Origin: JAVVXB01 sp036651815
GTDB taxonomy: Bacteria > Bacillota > Clostridia > Christensenellales > CAG-138
Direction: 5' to 3'
NCBI GenBank assembly: GCA_036651815.1
Contig: JAVVXB010000023.1
Coordinates: 1-51,401, forward strand
DNA: 51,401 bases
Shown here: piece after piece, positions 7,850 through 16,536 of the stretch
Layout: the number at the start of each line of letters is the position of its first letter
How positions within the stretch are numbered: the first letter of the stretch is position 1
The notes under the pieces: generated by a model
Told to the model about the DNA's origin: nothing
Seen by the model: the letters and a program-made list of their open reading frames with translations, nothing else
Databases searched by the model: none
Program-made: the position numbers and the translations under genes

Positions 7850-8461
7850 TTAAATACGGATGCCCTTGGCACGCATATCCGTGCGCAGCTCATCAAATTG
7901 AAAATGCGTCAGGGAGAAGCCATCCATCCCGATGTCATGCGCTGCAGCCACGTTGGCTGGCAGATCGTCAATCAGGTAGCATTCCGCAGGATTAAGCGCA
8001 TAGGTCTTGCAAAGCAGATGATAGATGGCGGGATCGGGCTTGACGAGCCCAACCTTGCCGGATACGATGTGCCCATCCAACTTGACCATCTCCGGAACTT
8101 CGCGCCAGTAGGCATCCCATCGTTTGCTGGCGTTGCTAAGCAGATAGGTTCGGTATCCGGCAGCCTTGACGTCATCCACAAGCGGTTCGGCTTCCGGAAT
8201 TCGGCTGCGGTATTGAGGCCAGTGGGTAAACGCATCGATGCCGGCCTGAACAAGGCGCGGCGGCAATCGCTCAGGGATGGCTGCATAGATGTCCGCATCG
8301 GTTATTTCGCCCGCATCCAACCGCTTCCAGTCGGAATGGAAAAAAATTGCGTCCAGCAGCAACTGTTGGTCTGCAGGATCGGACGCGAACTGCGCGGCAA
8401 TCCGTATGGAGTCGAAGCCAACCAGCACATTGCCCATATCAAAAATAATATTACGAATCAT
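7850..8461 (-). CDS. HAD-superfamily hydrolase (YihX-like)
   Basis: This 203-residue protein is a haloacid-dehalogenase-fold hydrolase, probably a phosphatase on small phosphorylated metabolites. Motif I is FDMGNV (nucleophile Asp8); the second motif-I Asp is replaced by Asn, as in the YihX subgroup. Motif II is Ser109 in YLLSNAS, motif III Lys141 in GLVKPDP, motif IV the acidic pair in LIDD (165-166). A helical cap lies between motifs I and II. ATG 8461 is preferred to the upstream ATG at 8473 because that codon overlaps the -10 box TATGAT (8469-8474); TTGAAA lies 17 nt further upstream (8492-8497). The mRNA would then be nearly leaderless. Confidence 0.8.
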   Translation of the reverse strand: MIRNIIFDMGNVLVGFDSIRIAAQFASDPADQQLLLDAIFFHSDWKRLDAGEITDADIYAAIPERLPPRLVQAGIDAFTHWPQYRSRIPEAEPLVDDVKAAGYRTYLLSNASKRWDAYWREVPEMVKLDGHIVSGKVGLVKPDPAIYHLLCKTYALNPAECYLIDDLPANVAAAHDIGMDGFSLTHFQFDELRTDMRAKGIRI

Positions 8462-8468
8462 AACTAGA

Positions 8469-8497
8469 ATCATAGCGAAAAATCACGGGAATTTCAA
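8469..8497 (-). promoter_or_regulatory. Promoter of HAD gene, 7 nt before its ATG
   Basis: Reverse-strand TTGAAA (8492-8497), 17-nt spacer, TATGAT (8469-8474), then only 7 nt to ATG 8461. No Shine-Dalgarno is present. Confidence 0.6.
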
Positions 8498-8518
8498 GCT
8501 TTCGGCAGAATTCCCGCA

Positions 8519-8547
8519 TTGCACGTCATTCAACCATCTGCTATACT
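8519..8547 (+). promoter_or_regulatory. Promoter of secA operon
   Basis: TTGCAC (8519-8524), 17-nt spacer, TATACT (8542-8547), followed by a leader of about 28 nt containing AAAGGAGAT. Confidence 0.7.
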
Positions 8548-8581
8548 AATAAATTAGGTAATTATGCAAAGGAGATATCCA

Positions 8582-11326
8582 ATGGGTTTTGTTGACAAAC
8601 TGCTCGGCAACACCAGCGAAGGGCGGCTCAAAAAGCTACGGCCTTATGTCGAGCGCATCAACGCGCTTGAACCGGCCATGCAGAGCATGACCGACGCGGA
8701 ACTGCGAAAGCAGACTGAATTGTTTCAAAAACGTCTTTCGGAAGGGGAAACCCTCGATGATATCATGTGCGAGGCGTTTGCCGCTGTGCGAGAGGCGAGC
8801 GTACGTACCGTGGGTATGCGGCACTTTGACGTGCAGTTGCTTGGCGGAATGGTGCTGCATCAGGGTCGCATCGCGGAGATGAAAACAGGCGAAGGGAAAA
8901 CTCTCGTGGCAACGTTGCCGGCTTATTTGAATGCACTTTCTGGTCAAGGCGTGCACATCGTCACGGTCAACGACTATCTGGCAAAGAGAGACGCGCAGTG
9001 GATGGGAAAAATCCACCGTTTTCTTGGCTTGAAGGTCGGCTGTGTCGTACACGACCTAGACCCCAAAGAACGCCGCGAAGCTTATGGCTGCGATATTACG
9101 TATGGTACCAATAATGAGTTTGGATTCGACTATTTGCGGGATAATATGGTCGTCTATAAGGAAAACATGGTGCAGCGGGAGTTGAACTACGCCATCATCG
9201 ATGAGGTGGACTCCATCCTCATCGATGAAGCACGCACACCGCTCATCATCAGCGGCGCGGGCGAGGAATCGAGCGGCATGTATATCGAAGCCAACCGCTT
9301 TATCAAGAGCCTCGCCCGTGGCAGTGATATTGTGGAGCAAAGCCGTACCGATCAGATGCTTGGAGAAACACCTACGGAGGACGGCGATTACCAGTGCGAC
9401 ATCAAAAAGCGCACGGTGAATCTAACCGCCGAGGGCGTTAAGAAGGGCGAAACGTATTTTCACGTGGAGAGCTTTGCAGACCCGGAAAACATGGAGCTGA
9501 ATCACCATATCATTCAGGCGCTGCGGGCAAACACGCTTTTTCAACGTGATAAGGATTATGTGGTGCAGGATGGACAGGTGCTCATCGTGGATGAGTTCAC
9601 CGGCCGTCTCATGCTCGGCCGTCGATTTAATGAAGGGCTGCATCAGGCGCTGGAGGCCAAGGAGGGGGTCAAGGTGGAGCGCGAAAACCAGACGCTCGCC
9701 ACGATTACCTTCCAGAATTATTTCCGGATGTTCAAAAAGCTTGCCGGCATGACCGGTACGGCTAAAACCGAGGAATCGGAGTTTATGGGTATATACGATC
9801 TGGACGTTGTGGAAATTCCAACCAATATGCCCATGATCCGTAAAGATTTTAACGATGCGGTGTTCGCAACCGAGGCTGGAAAATTCCGCAATGTGGTTAA
9901 GGAGATCGAAGCTGTATACGCTACCGGACAGCCGATTCTTGTCGGCACCATCTCTGTTGAGCGCAGCGAGTATCTGAGCGAACTGCTCACCCGCCGCGGT
10001 ATCAGGCATGAGGTGTTAAACGCCAAGTATCATGCGAAGGAAGCTGAAATCGTTGCTCAGGCGGGCAAGTTTAAACAGGTAACCATCGCCACCAATATGG
10101 CTGGACGCGGAACGGATATTCTATTGGGCGGGAATCCGGAATTTCTTGCCCGTCGTGCGCTCCGGCAGGATGGTATGGAGGATTGGCTCATCGAAGAGGC
10201 CACCGGTCACGCAGAAACCGACGATGCTGAGATTTTAGATGCCCGTACCCGCTACAATGAACGGTTTAGCCAGTTTAAAGCCGAAACAGAGCGTGAGCAC
10301 GAGCAGGTGGTTCAGCTCGGCGGCCTTCATATCATCGGGACGGAGCGGCACGAGAGCCGCCGAATCGACAATCAGCTCCGCGGCCGCGCGGGCCGTCAGG
10401 GCGACCCTGGCAGCACGCGTTTCTATGTGTCGTTGGAGGATGAGCTTATGCGCCGCTTTGGTGCGGATCGTGTCAGTGGGCTGATTGAGCGGCTGAGTCC
10501 GGACGAGGATGTGGTCATCGAAAACCGCTTGATTACGCGCCAGATTGAGAGCGCGCAAAAACGCGTGGAGATGCATAACTTTGATATCCGCAAGGACGTC
10601 CTGCGCTATGACGACGTGATGAACAAGCAGCGAGAGATCATCTATGGTCAACGCCGCCGCGTGCTGATGGGGGAGGATCTCTCTGCGAGCATGCAGCAGA
10701 TGCTGCACGAAACGCTGGATGTCATCATCGCCGCCCATTGCAGCGGGCATACGCCGTCTGCGGAATGGGGCTATGTATCGCTTAGTAACGATATCTGCGA
10801 TCTCTGCATCCGCCACCGGCAGGTGCTGTTCAGCACGGAAGACATGGAGCGCTTTAAGCTTACGGATGTAGCGGAGCGCGTCTATACATATGTGGAGAAG
10901 GTTTATGCCGAAAAGGAAACCGAGATCACCGCAGCACATGGCGACATGCGTGAAATTGAGCGTATTGTGCTGCTGCGTACTGTGGATTCCCACTGGATGG
11001 AACATATTGATTCCATGGATCAGCTTAAGCAGGGAATTGGTCTGCGCGCCTATGGACAATCCGACCCGGTCAATGCGTATACGAGCGAAGGCTTTGATAT
11101 GTTTGACGCCATGGTTGCCGCCATTCGTGAGGAAACGGTGCGCACCATGTTCCGCGTGCAGGTAAAGGCGCCGCCAGTCAAGCGTGAGCAGCTGGCAAAA
11201 CCCGTTGATACGCCGTCAATGGATGGGGGTGCCCCTGCAAAGCGTAGTGGTAAGCGAGTCGGCAGAAATGATCCATGTCCGTGCGGCAGCGGAAAGAAGT
11301 TTAAGAACTGTTGTGGTAAGGAGTAA
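8582..11326 (+). CDS. secA: Preprotein translocase ATPase SecA
   Basis: A 914-residue SecA, the cytoplasmic motor pushing unfolded preproteins through SecYEG. Visible parts are Walker A GEGKT (about residues 103-107), the DEVDSILIDEARTP segment of the DEAD motor, the preprotein cross-linking domain, MAGRGTDI and GRAGRQGDPG motifs of the second RecA fold, and a C-terminal zinc-binding tail CPCGSGKKFKNCC that binds SecB or ribosomes in other bacteria. ATG 8582 is chosen because AAAGGAGATATCC directly precedes it; an in-frame ATG at 8564 lacks a site. prfB begins 3 nt after the stop, as in many Clostridia, but no hpf/raiA gene lies upstream. Confidence 0.98.
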   Translation: MGFVDKLLGNTSEGRLKKLRPYVERINALEPAMQSMTDAELRKQTELFQKRLSEGETLDDIMCEAFAAVREASVRTVGMRHFDVQLLGGMVLHQGRIAEMKTGEGKTLVATLPAYLNALSGQGVHIVTVNDYLAKRDAQWMGKIHRFLGLKVGCVVHDLDPKERREAYGCDITYGTNNEFGFDYLRDNMVVYKENMVQRELNYAIIDEVDSILIDEARTPLIISGAGEESSGMYIEANRFIKSLARGSDIVEQSRTDQMLGETPTEDGDYQCDIKKRTVNLTAEGVKKGETYFHVESFADPENMELNHHIIQALRANTLFQRDKDYVVQDGQVLIVDEFTGRLMLGRRFNEGLHQALEAKEGVKVERENQTLATITFQNYFRMFKKLAGMTGTAKTEESEFMGIYDLDVVEIPTNMPMIRKDFNDAVFATEAGKFRNVVKEIEAVYATGQPILVGTISVERSEYLSELLTRRGIRHEVLNAKYHAKEAEIVAQAGKFKQVTIATNMAGRGTDILLGGNPEFLARRALRQDGMEDWLIEEATGHAETDDAEILDARTRYNERFSQFKAETEREHEQVVQLGGLHIIGTERHESRRIDNQLRGRAGRQGDPGSTRFYVSLEDELMRRFGADRVSGLIERLSPDEDVVIENRLITRQIESAQKRVEMHNFDIRKDVLRYDDVMNKQREIIYGQRRRVLMGEDLSASMQQMLHETLDVIIAAHCSGHTPSAEWGYVSLSNDICDLCIRHRQVLFSTEDMERFKLTDVAERVYTYVEKVYAEKETEITAAHGDMREIERIVLLRTVDSHWMEHIDSMDQLKQGIGLRAYGQSDPVNAYTSEGFDMFDAMVAAIREETVRTMFRVQVKAPPVKREQLAKPVDTPSMDGGAPAKRSGKRVGRNDPCPCGSGKKFKNCCGKE

Positions 11327-11329
11327 ACA

Positions 11330-12430
11330 ATGATCCCACTTGACGAATACAAGATGCAGATTTTGGAGGCCGGCGTAAAGCTCAAAGAGGTCGGCCAGGC
11401 ACTGAATCCGGACGCAATCAAGCTGGAGTTGGCGGACCTTGAGGAAACGATGAGCGTGACCGATTTTTGGAACGATATCGATCGAGCCAACAAGGTGAAT
11501 CAGCGCGTCAAATCGTTGCAGCACAAGCTGGCCAATTACAAGAAGCTCTGTGGCAAGTTTGACGATTTGAAGACCCTCGTTGAGATGGCCGAGGAAGAAG
11601 AGGACGATAGCCTGGTGGAGGAAATCAAATCCGAGACGGCTTCTGTCTGCGATAAAATTGAAGCCATGCAGCTTGCGCAGATGCTCAAGGGTCCCTATGA
11701 CAGCAGCAATGCGGTGCTTTCACTGCATGCGGGTGCCGGCGGCACGGAGGCACAGGACTGGACGGAGATGCTCTACCGTATGTACACACGCTATTGCGAG
11801 CGCTGCGGGTGGGCTGTACGGGAGTTGGACATGCTGGACGGGGACGATGCAGGCGTGAAATCCGTAACCTTCGAGGTTAGCGGTGAAAACGCCTATGGCT
11901 ACCTCAAAGCCGAAAAGGGCGTACATCGGCTTGTGCGAATTTCACCCTTCGATTCCAGCGGACGGCGGCATACATCGTTTTCTTCATTGGATGTAACGCC
12001 GATCTTTGATGACGATGTGGGCGATCTTAAAATCGATCCGGACGACCTGCGCGTGGATACCTATCGTTCAAGCGGCGCGGGCGGACAGCACGTCAATAAA
12101 ACCAGCTCGGCCATTCGTATTACCCATTTGCCGACCAATACGGTGGTACAGTGCCAGAACGAACGCAGTCAGATTCAAAATCGGGAGACGGCCATGCGGA
12201 TGCTGCGCGGTAAGCTGCTTGAGATTCAGGAGCGTGAGCGCGAGGTGAATATGGCCAATATCAAGGGCGAGATGAAGAGGATTGAGTGGGGTAGTCAGAT
12301 TCGTTCCTATGTATTCCAACCATATACGCTGGTGAAGGATCACCGCACTGGCTGTGAAAACGGCAATATTCAGGCGGTTATGGACGGGGAACTGGATGAT
12401 TTCATCCGCTCGTATCTCGTACAATCGTAA
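11330..12430 (+). CDS. prfB: Peptide chain release factor 2
   Basis: This 366-residue protein recognises UGA and UAA and triggers hydrolysis of peptidyl-tRNA. The stop-codon-reading tripeptide SPF is near residues 205-207, and the catalytic GGQ is at about 251-253 in SGAGGQHVNKT. The acidic coiled N-terminal domain is complete. Unlike E. coli and Bacillus, the frame is continuous from ATG 11330: there is no internal CTTTGAC-type programmed +1 frameshift, so the usual UGA autoregulation is absent. GGTAAGGAG at the end of secA serves as ribosome binding site, so translation is probably coupled. Confidence 0.97.
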   Translation: MIPLDEYKMQILEAGVKLKEVGQALNPDAIKLELADLEETMSVTDFWNDIDRANKVNQRVKSLQHKLANYKKLCGKFDDLKTLVEMAEEEEDDSLVEEIKSETASVCDKIEAMQLAQMLKGPYDSSNAVLSLHAGAGGTEAQDWTEMLYRMYTRYCERCGWAVRELDMLDGDDAGVKSVTFEVSGENAYGYLKAEKGVHRLVRISPFDSSGRRHTSFSSLDVTPIFDDDVGDLKIDPDDLRVDTYRSSGAGGQHVNKTSSAIRITHLPTNTVVQCQNERSQIQNRETAMRMLRGKLLEIQEREREVNMANIKGEMKRIEWGSQIRSYVFQPYTLVKDHRTGCENGNIQAVMDGELDDFIRSYLVQS

Positions 12431-12481
12431 TGTGAAGGATGCCGAGCTTTTCGGGTGCCGGAGAATCAAGGGAGACAATCG

Positions 12482-13306
12482 ATGACGTTTGACTATGATC
12501 TTGTCGGGAAAATCGGCTCAATGGCGCTGATTCGCAAGGCCGACAACGATATCGACTACAATATTTTTTCACGGCTTGGGCGTGAGCTGCGACCGGGCAT
12601 GATTTGGGTTTCCAGCGGAGCGACGGAAATAGGACGTCTCGATTATATCCGTCGCTGTGGTCAGGAGCTGACCGGCGATACGCAGGAGATTAAGGCCGAT
12701 TATGCCGCACAGGGGCAGACTATTCTCATGGGCGAATATCGACGCTATATTCCGGACGAGTATGGCGTGCGTCAGCTGCTTGTTGAGCACACACATTTTA
12801 ACGATGCAGAAAAACGTGCGTATATCCGGGCGTTTCTTTTACGTTGTGCACAGCAGAATGCCATCCCAATCGTGAATTACAACGATCCCGTCAGCATCGA
12901 AGAAGTTCGCAAGATGGAGCTTGCAAGTCTGCGGGCACGAAAGGACAACGTGGTGGAGTGCATCGACAACGATGAGACCGCTTCCGTAATCTGTTCGCTG
13001 GTGCATGCGAAATATCTTGTGATTCTGACCAGTGTAGATGGCATCTATCGGGATCGAAACGATCCGGATACGCTGGTGGAAACGGTGGAGGGAAAGGACG
13101 CGGATGAGGTGCTGGCAACGATCGTGGAGCTGGAGGATGGCTGCATCGGTGCAAGCCGGGCGGGTGCCAACGGAGCGAGAGCCAAGCTGGATTATATCAA
13201 AAAACCGATCAGTGAGGGAACCACGGTCATCATTGCCAATGCCAAAAACCGAATTTCAGATGCGATCGCAGGTCGATGCCGCAGAACAATCTTCAGAATC
13301 CGCTAG
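12482..13306 (+). CDS. Amino-acid-kinase-family protein, glutamate-5-kinase-like
   Basis: A 274-residue protein with the fold of the amino acid kinase family (ProB, aspartokinase, UMP kinase). VSSGATEIG (43-51) matches the ProB SSGA phosphate loop; NYNDPVS and DNDETAS resemble the ProB NENDxVx and FGDND motifs; LTSVDGIY is the nucleotide-binding LTDVDGLY motif. The C-terminal PUA domain of many ProB proteins is absent, and no proA lies nearby, so a role in proline synthesis is not certain. Start ATG 12482 follows AAGGGAGACAATCG. It lies 51 nt after prfB, probably in the same transcript. Confidence 0.7.
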   Translation: MTFDYDLVGKIGSMALIRKADNDIDYNIFSRLGRELRPGMIWVSSGATEIGRLDYIRRCGQELTGDTQEIKADYAAQGQTILMGEYRRYIPDEYGVRQLLVEHTHFNDAEKRAYIRAFLLRCAQQNAIPIVNYNDPVSIEEVRKMELASLRARKDNVVECIDNDETASVICSLVHAKYLVILTSVDGIYRDRNDPDTLVETVEGKDADEVLATIVELEDGCIGASRAGANGARAKLDYIKKPISEGTTVIIANAKNRISDAIAGRCRRTIFRIR

Positions 13307-13335
13307 CTGAAACATCGAATAATTATAAAAATTTA

Positions 13336-13364
13336 TTGACAATCGATAATTTAATTGATAAACT
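13336..13364 (+). promoter_or_regulatory. Promoter of the DUF2975/XRE/DUF4173 operon
   Basis: Perfect TTGACA (13336-13341), 17-nt spacer, TAAACT (13359-13364). AAGGAGG follows at 13381-13387. Confidence 0.75.
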
Positions 13365-13402
13365 GTCGCTAGTCCAAACGAAGGAGGCGGCAGTTTTTTA
13401 TT

Positions 13403-13858
13403 ATGAATCGAATTATGAATCGAATGGTGAAGACGCTCATCGTACTTGGTATGGCGATGGGAGTAGCGTTATTGGCTGGCATCTTTGTCTATGTCTTGCC
13501 CAATACAAAGACGGTATTTTCGCTTGAAGGAAGACCCGAGTTTTTTACGGTAGCCGCGGGGATACTGGCGGTACTGTGCATTGCGAGCGGCGAATATATT
13601 GGCTATATTCTGTTTCAGATGATGCGTTCTCTCGAAAGAGATCCCTTCGTAGAAAAAAACGTTATCGCGCTACGGCGCATGGGATTTGCGGCGTTGTTCA
13701 TCACGGCTTGTGGACTGTTGACGCTGCTGCTGCGGCCGGCACCGTTTGCGGTCATCGTTGCGCTGCCGGTGGGGATGTGCGGCTTGTTTTCATTGGTGCT
13801 GTCAGGCGTGTTCAGCAAGGCGGTTGCTTTCAAAGAAGAAAACGATCTGACGGTCTGA
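13403..13858 (+). CDS. DUF2975 membrane protein (YoaS-like)
   Basis: This 151-residue protein has four predicted membrane helices and resembles DUF2975 proteins, which usually sit next to a small YozG-type XRE regulator, as here (15 nt downstream). The conserved QMMRSLERDPFVEKNVIALRRMG stretch, between helices two and three, is the family hallmark. The function is unknown; by analogy it may sense an envelope signal and control the regulator. AAGGAGG is about 15 nt upstream of ATG 13403, longer than usual; ATG at 13415 is even further, so 13403 is kept. Confidence 0.75.
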   Translation: MNRIMNRMVKTLIVLGMAMGVALLAGIFVYVLPNTKTVFSLEGRPEFFTVAAGILAVLCIASGEYIGYILFQMMRSLERDPFVEKNVIALRRMGFAALFITACGLLTLLLRPAPFAVIVALPVGMCGLFSLVLSGVFSKAVAFKEENDLTV

Positions 13859-13873
13859 TGGGAGGGCGGCGGC

Positions 13874-14089
13874 ATGATTCAAATTAACCTAGATGTGATG
13901 ATGGCAAAGCGGAAAATGAGTCTCAATGAGCTGGCGCAGCGCATGGATCTTTCCCTAGCAAACCTATCTATTCTGAAAAACAACAAATGCAGGGCAATCC
14001 GGTTTTCGACGCTGAATACGCTGTGCAATGTGCTGGATTGCCAGGTGGGCGATCTCATGGAATATATTTCGGATGAACAGGAGGCATAG
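13874..14089 (+). CDS. Small XRE-family regulator (YozG-like)
   Basis: A 71-residue single-domain helix-turn-helix protein. MAKRKMSLNELAQRMDLS followed by LANLSILKNNKCRAIRFSTL has the pattern of the Cro/C1 fold, and the short length with a C-terminal CQVGDLMEY motif matches YozG-type regulators paired with DUF2975 membrane proteins. It probably binds the promoter of its own operon. GGGAGGGCGGC precedes the start. AGGAGG lies inside its 3' end, ahead of the next gene. Confidence 0.85.
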   Translation: MIQINLDVMMAKRKMSLNELAQRMDLSLANLSILKNNKCRAIRFSTLNTLCNVLDCQVGDLMEYISDEQEA

Positions 14090-14090
14090 A

Positions 14091-14111
14091 ATGACCGTAT
14101 GGAAGAAATGA
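14091..14111 (+). other. Six-codon minicistron overlapping the DUF4173 start
   Basis: ATG at 14091 encodes MTVWKK and stops at 14109-14111. The ribosome binding site AGGAGG (14079-14084) is ideally spaced for this ATG (6 nt), whereas the membrane protein start at 14099 is 14 nt away. The minicistron and the membrane gene overlap in different frames. Confidence 0.4.
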
Positions 14112-15373
14112 AAAATGAAATCGTATCCGCAGAAGATAATGTACAGATGCAGAAGAAGAATGATTATTCGAACAGTCAGCGCTGGCTACTGCTTGCGACG
14201 CTTACGCTCGGCGTGATTTGGGACAGGGGCTGGGAGCAGTTTGGGTCGTATGCCGCATTTTGGTTGGTCTATTTGGCGCTGTTCTATACGCTGAACTGGC
14301 GGCGTGTCAACATCTCGATTGCAGAAGCGGCTAAGAGCGTTCCACTGTATACCAACAAAACCGCGTGGGCGATTGCTGCGGGGGCGGTGGCGCTGTGTGT
14401 ATTTGGAAATAATAAGGCCGAAGAATTGATGATACTCAACCGAACCGTGATTCCACTGCTGCTGATGGTGCACATGGCGTTTTCCTGCTGCGAAATTCCG
14501 CTTCAACGAGAGCTTGCAGCGGTGGGCATCTGCCTGCGTGGTACGTTTATCAAGCCGTTTTCCGCGATTCCACGGATGTTTGGCGCAGTGGGCAGCCTGT
14601 TTTCCAGACAGAGGAAAAGCGCAGCTCAGGGCGTTTGGATCGGTCTGGCAGTGGGGATTCCACTCACGGCAGTGGTGCTGTGGCTGCTGGCTTCTGCGGA
14701 CGCTGTGATGGGGGAATTGCTGCAAGATATTTTCTCTCATGCTGCGTTTGGAGATTACCTCTGGCATGCGTTTGTTATCGCGGTTGTCTGCATGCTGTTT
14801 TATTCATTTTTATATAATGTCACCTGGGGGAAAACGGAAATATCCGCGGCTGCGGGCAAAAAGAACTGGCCGACGTCTTCGTTTGCGGTGGTCACGGGGC
14901 TGTTACTCGCGGTATATGCCGTATTCACATATGTGCAGTTTACTTACCTATTCGGTGGGCGGTTACCACAGGAACTGACCTATTCGGAATATGCCCGGCA
15001 AGGCTTTGGACAATTGATCGTTGTTGCATTGATCAATTTTACGGTGATAGGTGCATATTTTATAAAATCCAAACGCAGCCCAAGCCAGAATATACTCATG
15101 CTGCTGCTGTTGAGCGCAACCGTGCTCCTGCTAGGCTCGGCAGGTAAGCGCCTACTGTTGTATATTGGTGCCTACGGGCTGACGATGATGCGCATCTTGC
15201 CGCTGTGGTTCATGCTTTTTCTTGTAGTGCAGACCATTTTATGCGCCATTCGGCTATACAAAGAAAAAATTCCGCTGATGCGAATTGCTGCATTGACGTT
15301 GATTTATTGGTATGTGGCATTCAATCTGCTTCCTTGGACGAAGATGATTCTTCAGTACAATAGCGCGCTTTAA
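14099..15373 (+). CDS. DUF4153/DUF4173-type polytopic membrane protein
   Basis: A 424-residue protein with about ten membrane helices and a hydrophilic N-terminus of 25 residues. The segment LTYSEYARQGFGQLIVV in the C-terminal half is typical of the DUF4173 family, often found next to DUF2975/XRE pairs in Firmicutes. No biochemical role is known. It is third in the operon starting at 13336. ATG 14099 or 14108 may be the true start; neither has a well-spaced ribosome binding site of its own, so re-initiation after the MTVWKK minicistron is possible. The last 53 nt overlap the convergent DtxR-type gene. Confidence 0.7.
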   Translation: MEEMKNEIVSAEDNVQMQKKNDYSNSQRWLLLATLTLGVIWDRGWEQFGSYAAFWLVYLALFYTLNWRRVNISIAEAAKSVPLYTNKTAWAIAAGAVALCVFGNNKAEELMILNRTVIPLLLMVHMAFSCCEIPLQRELAAVGICLRGTFIKPFSAIPRMFGAVGSLFSRQRKSAAQGVWIGLAVGIPLTAVVLWLLASADAVMGELLQDIFSHAAFGDYLWHAFVIAVVCMLFYSFLYNVTWGKTEISAAAGKKNWPTSSFAVVTGLLLAVYAVFTYVQFTYLFGGRLPQELTYSEYARQGFGQLIVVALINFTVIGAYFIKSKRSPSQNILMLLLLSATVLLLGSAGKRLLLYIGAYGLTMMRILPLWFMLFLVVQTILCAIRLYKEKIPLMRIAALTLIYWYVAFNLLPWTKMILQYNSAL

Positions 15374-15704
15374 TCTTGGCAAAGCTTGTCTCACTGATGA
15401 CGTGCTCAATGCGGCAGGCATCCTGTGCGGCAATACTCTCTGGAATTTGGAGCGTATCCATCAGATATTGCGTGATCAGGCAGTGACGCTCGTAGATGCG
15501 CGCTGCCTTTTCCCGTCCGGTCTCTGTCAATTCGATATGTCCGTCCCATATGACGATGTACCCATTTTCACGCAGGATGCTCATTGCGCGGGAAACGCTT
15601 GGTTTGCTGTAGCCAAGCGCACCCGCAATGTCGATGCTGCGAACCGGCCCGTTTATTCCAAGGGTCAGGATGGTTTCCAGATAGGTTTCACCGGATTCTT
15701 GCAT
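15321..15704 (-). CDS. DtxR/MntR-family metal-dependent regulator, short form
   Basis: The 127-residue product has an N-terminal winged helix (SIDIAGALGYSKPSVSRAMSIL) and the dimerisation/metal-binding helix with RHCLITQYL and DACRIEHVIS, as in DtxR, IdeR and MntR. There is no C-terminal SH3-like domain, so it is a minimal, MntR-like form. Such proteins repress metal uptake genes when Fe(II) or Mn(II) is bound. It is the last gene of the reverse operon; its GAGGAG ribosome binding site lies inside the end of rsmI, 6 nt from that gene. Its 3' end overlaps the convergent membrane gene by 53 nt. Confidence 0.85.
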   Translation of the reverse strand: MQESGETYLETILTLGINGPVRSIDIAGALGYSKPSVSRAMSILRENGYIVIWDGHIELTETGREKAARIYERHCLITQYLMDTLQIPESIAAQDACRIEHVISETSFAKIKARYCTEESSSSKEAD

Positions 15705-15710
15705 GGCGGA

Positions 15711-16532
15711 TCACTCCTCTTTACTTAGCGAAAGGGCACGTGCATATACTTGCTTCTTGGGAAGATGCAGCGCGGTGGTAACGAGGGCGGCCGCGTCCCG
15801 CACACTTTGACCGGAGGAAAATGCGGTCCGGAGCGCGCCATCCAGATCAGCTTCGGTTGCGGTAGCCTGCTCATGCTTGCAGTAGATCGCAAGAACACAT
15901 TCTCCACGGGGTGGAACTTCATAGAAGGTGCTCAGTTGGGATAACGTTCCTCGCTGTACGTCCTCAAATTTTTTAGTTAGCTCACGCAACACTGCACCTT
16001 GACAGTCACCGCAGACATTTTGCAGAGCTAAGAGCGTCTTTTGCACTCGCTGAGGACTTTCATAGAGAATTGCCAGGTGACCGCAGGACGCGATCTGGGC
16101 AAGGACAACTTTTGCATCCTGCGTTTCCCTAGGCAGAAAGCCAAAGAAGGTGAAGGGCTGCGACGGAAGTCCACTGAGTACTGCGGCAGTCAGCACTGCG
16201 CTGGCGCCCGGCAGCACTGTGAAAGGAAGTTTTCGAGCGATACACATCTCCAACAGCACCGCACCGGGATCGGAAATGCCGGGCATTCCCGCATCAGAGA
16301 CGTATACGACGTTTTTTCCATCGGATAAAAGCGTGGCAACTTCGTCTGCACGCGCACGTTCATTGTGCTGATGGCAGGAAATCAGCGGTTTTTTTATCTC
16401 CAGATGGTTGAGGAGGCCGAGTGTATGGCGTGTGTCCTCGCAGTAGACAGCGTCGCATGTCCGCAGGGTGTCGATCACGCGGAGCGTGATGTCGCCAAGA
16501 TTGCCAATGGGGGTTGCGCAGAGATACAGCAT
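15711..16532 (-). CDS. rsmI: 16S rRNA (cytidine-1402 2'-O)-methyltransferase
   Basis: A 273-residue RsmI of the tetrapyrrole-methylase fold. MLYLCATPIGNLGDITLR at the N-terminus, CEDTRHTLGLLNHL, SDAGMPGISDPG and PGASAVLTAAVLSGLP are diagnostic. It uses S-adenosylmethionine to methylate the ribose of C1402 in the 16S decoding centre. It begins 4 nt after the DnaI-like gene, within a five-gene operon that also encodes replication-initiation factors. Confidence 0.95.
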   Translation of the reverse strand: MLYLCATPIGNLGDITLRVIDTLRTCDAVYCEDTRHTLGLLNHLEIKKPLISCHQHNERARADEVATLLSDGKNVVYVSDAGMPGISDPGAVLLEMCIARKLPFTVLPGASAVLTAAVLSGLPSQPFTFFGFLPRETQDAKVVLAQIASCGHLAILYESPQRVQKTLLALQNVCGDCQGAVLRELTKKFEDVQRGTLSQLSTFYEVPPRGECVLAIYCKHEQATATEADLDGALRTAFSSGQSVRDAAALVTTALHLPKKQVYARALSLSKEE

Positions 16533-16536
16533 TCGG

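Noticed and set aside
8564..8581. Upstream ATG for secA
   Set aside because: The AAAGGAG site lies between this ATG and 8582, so the later start is used.
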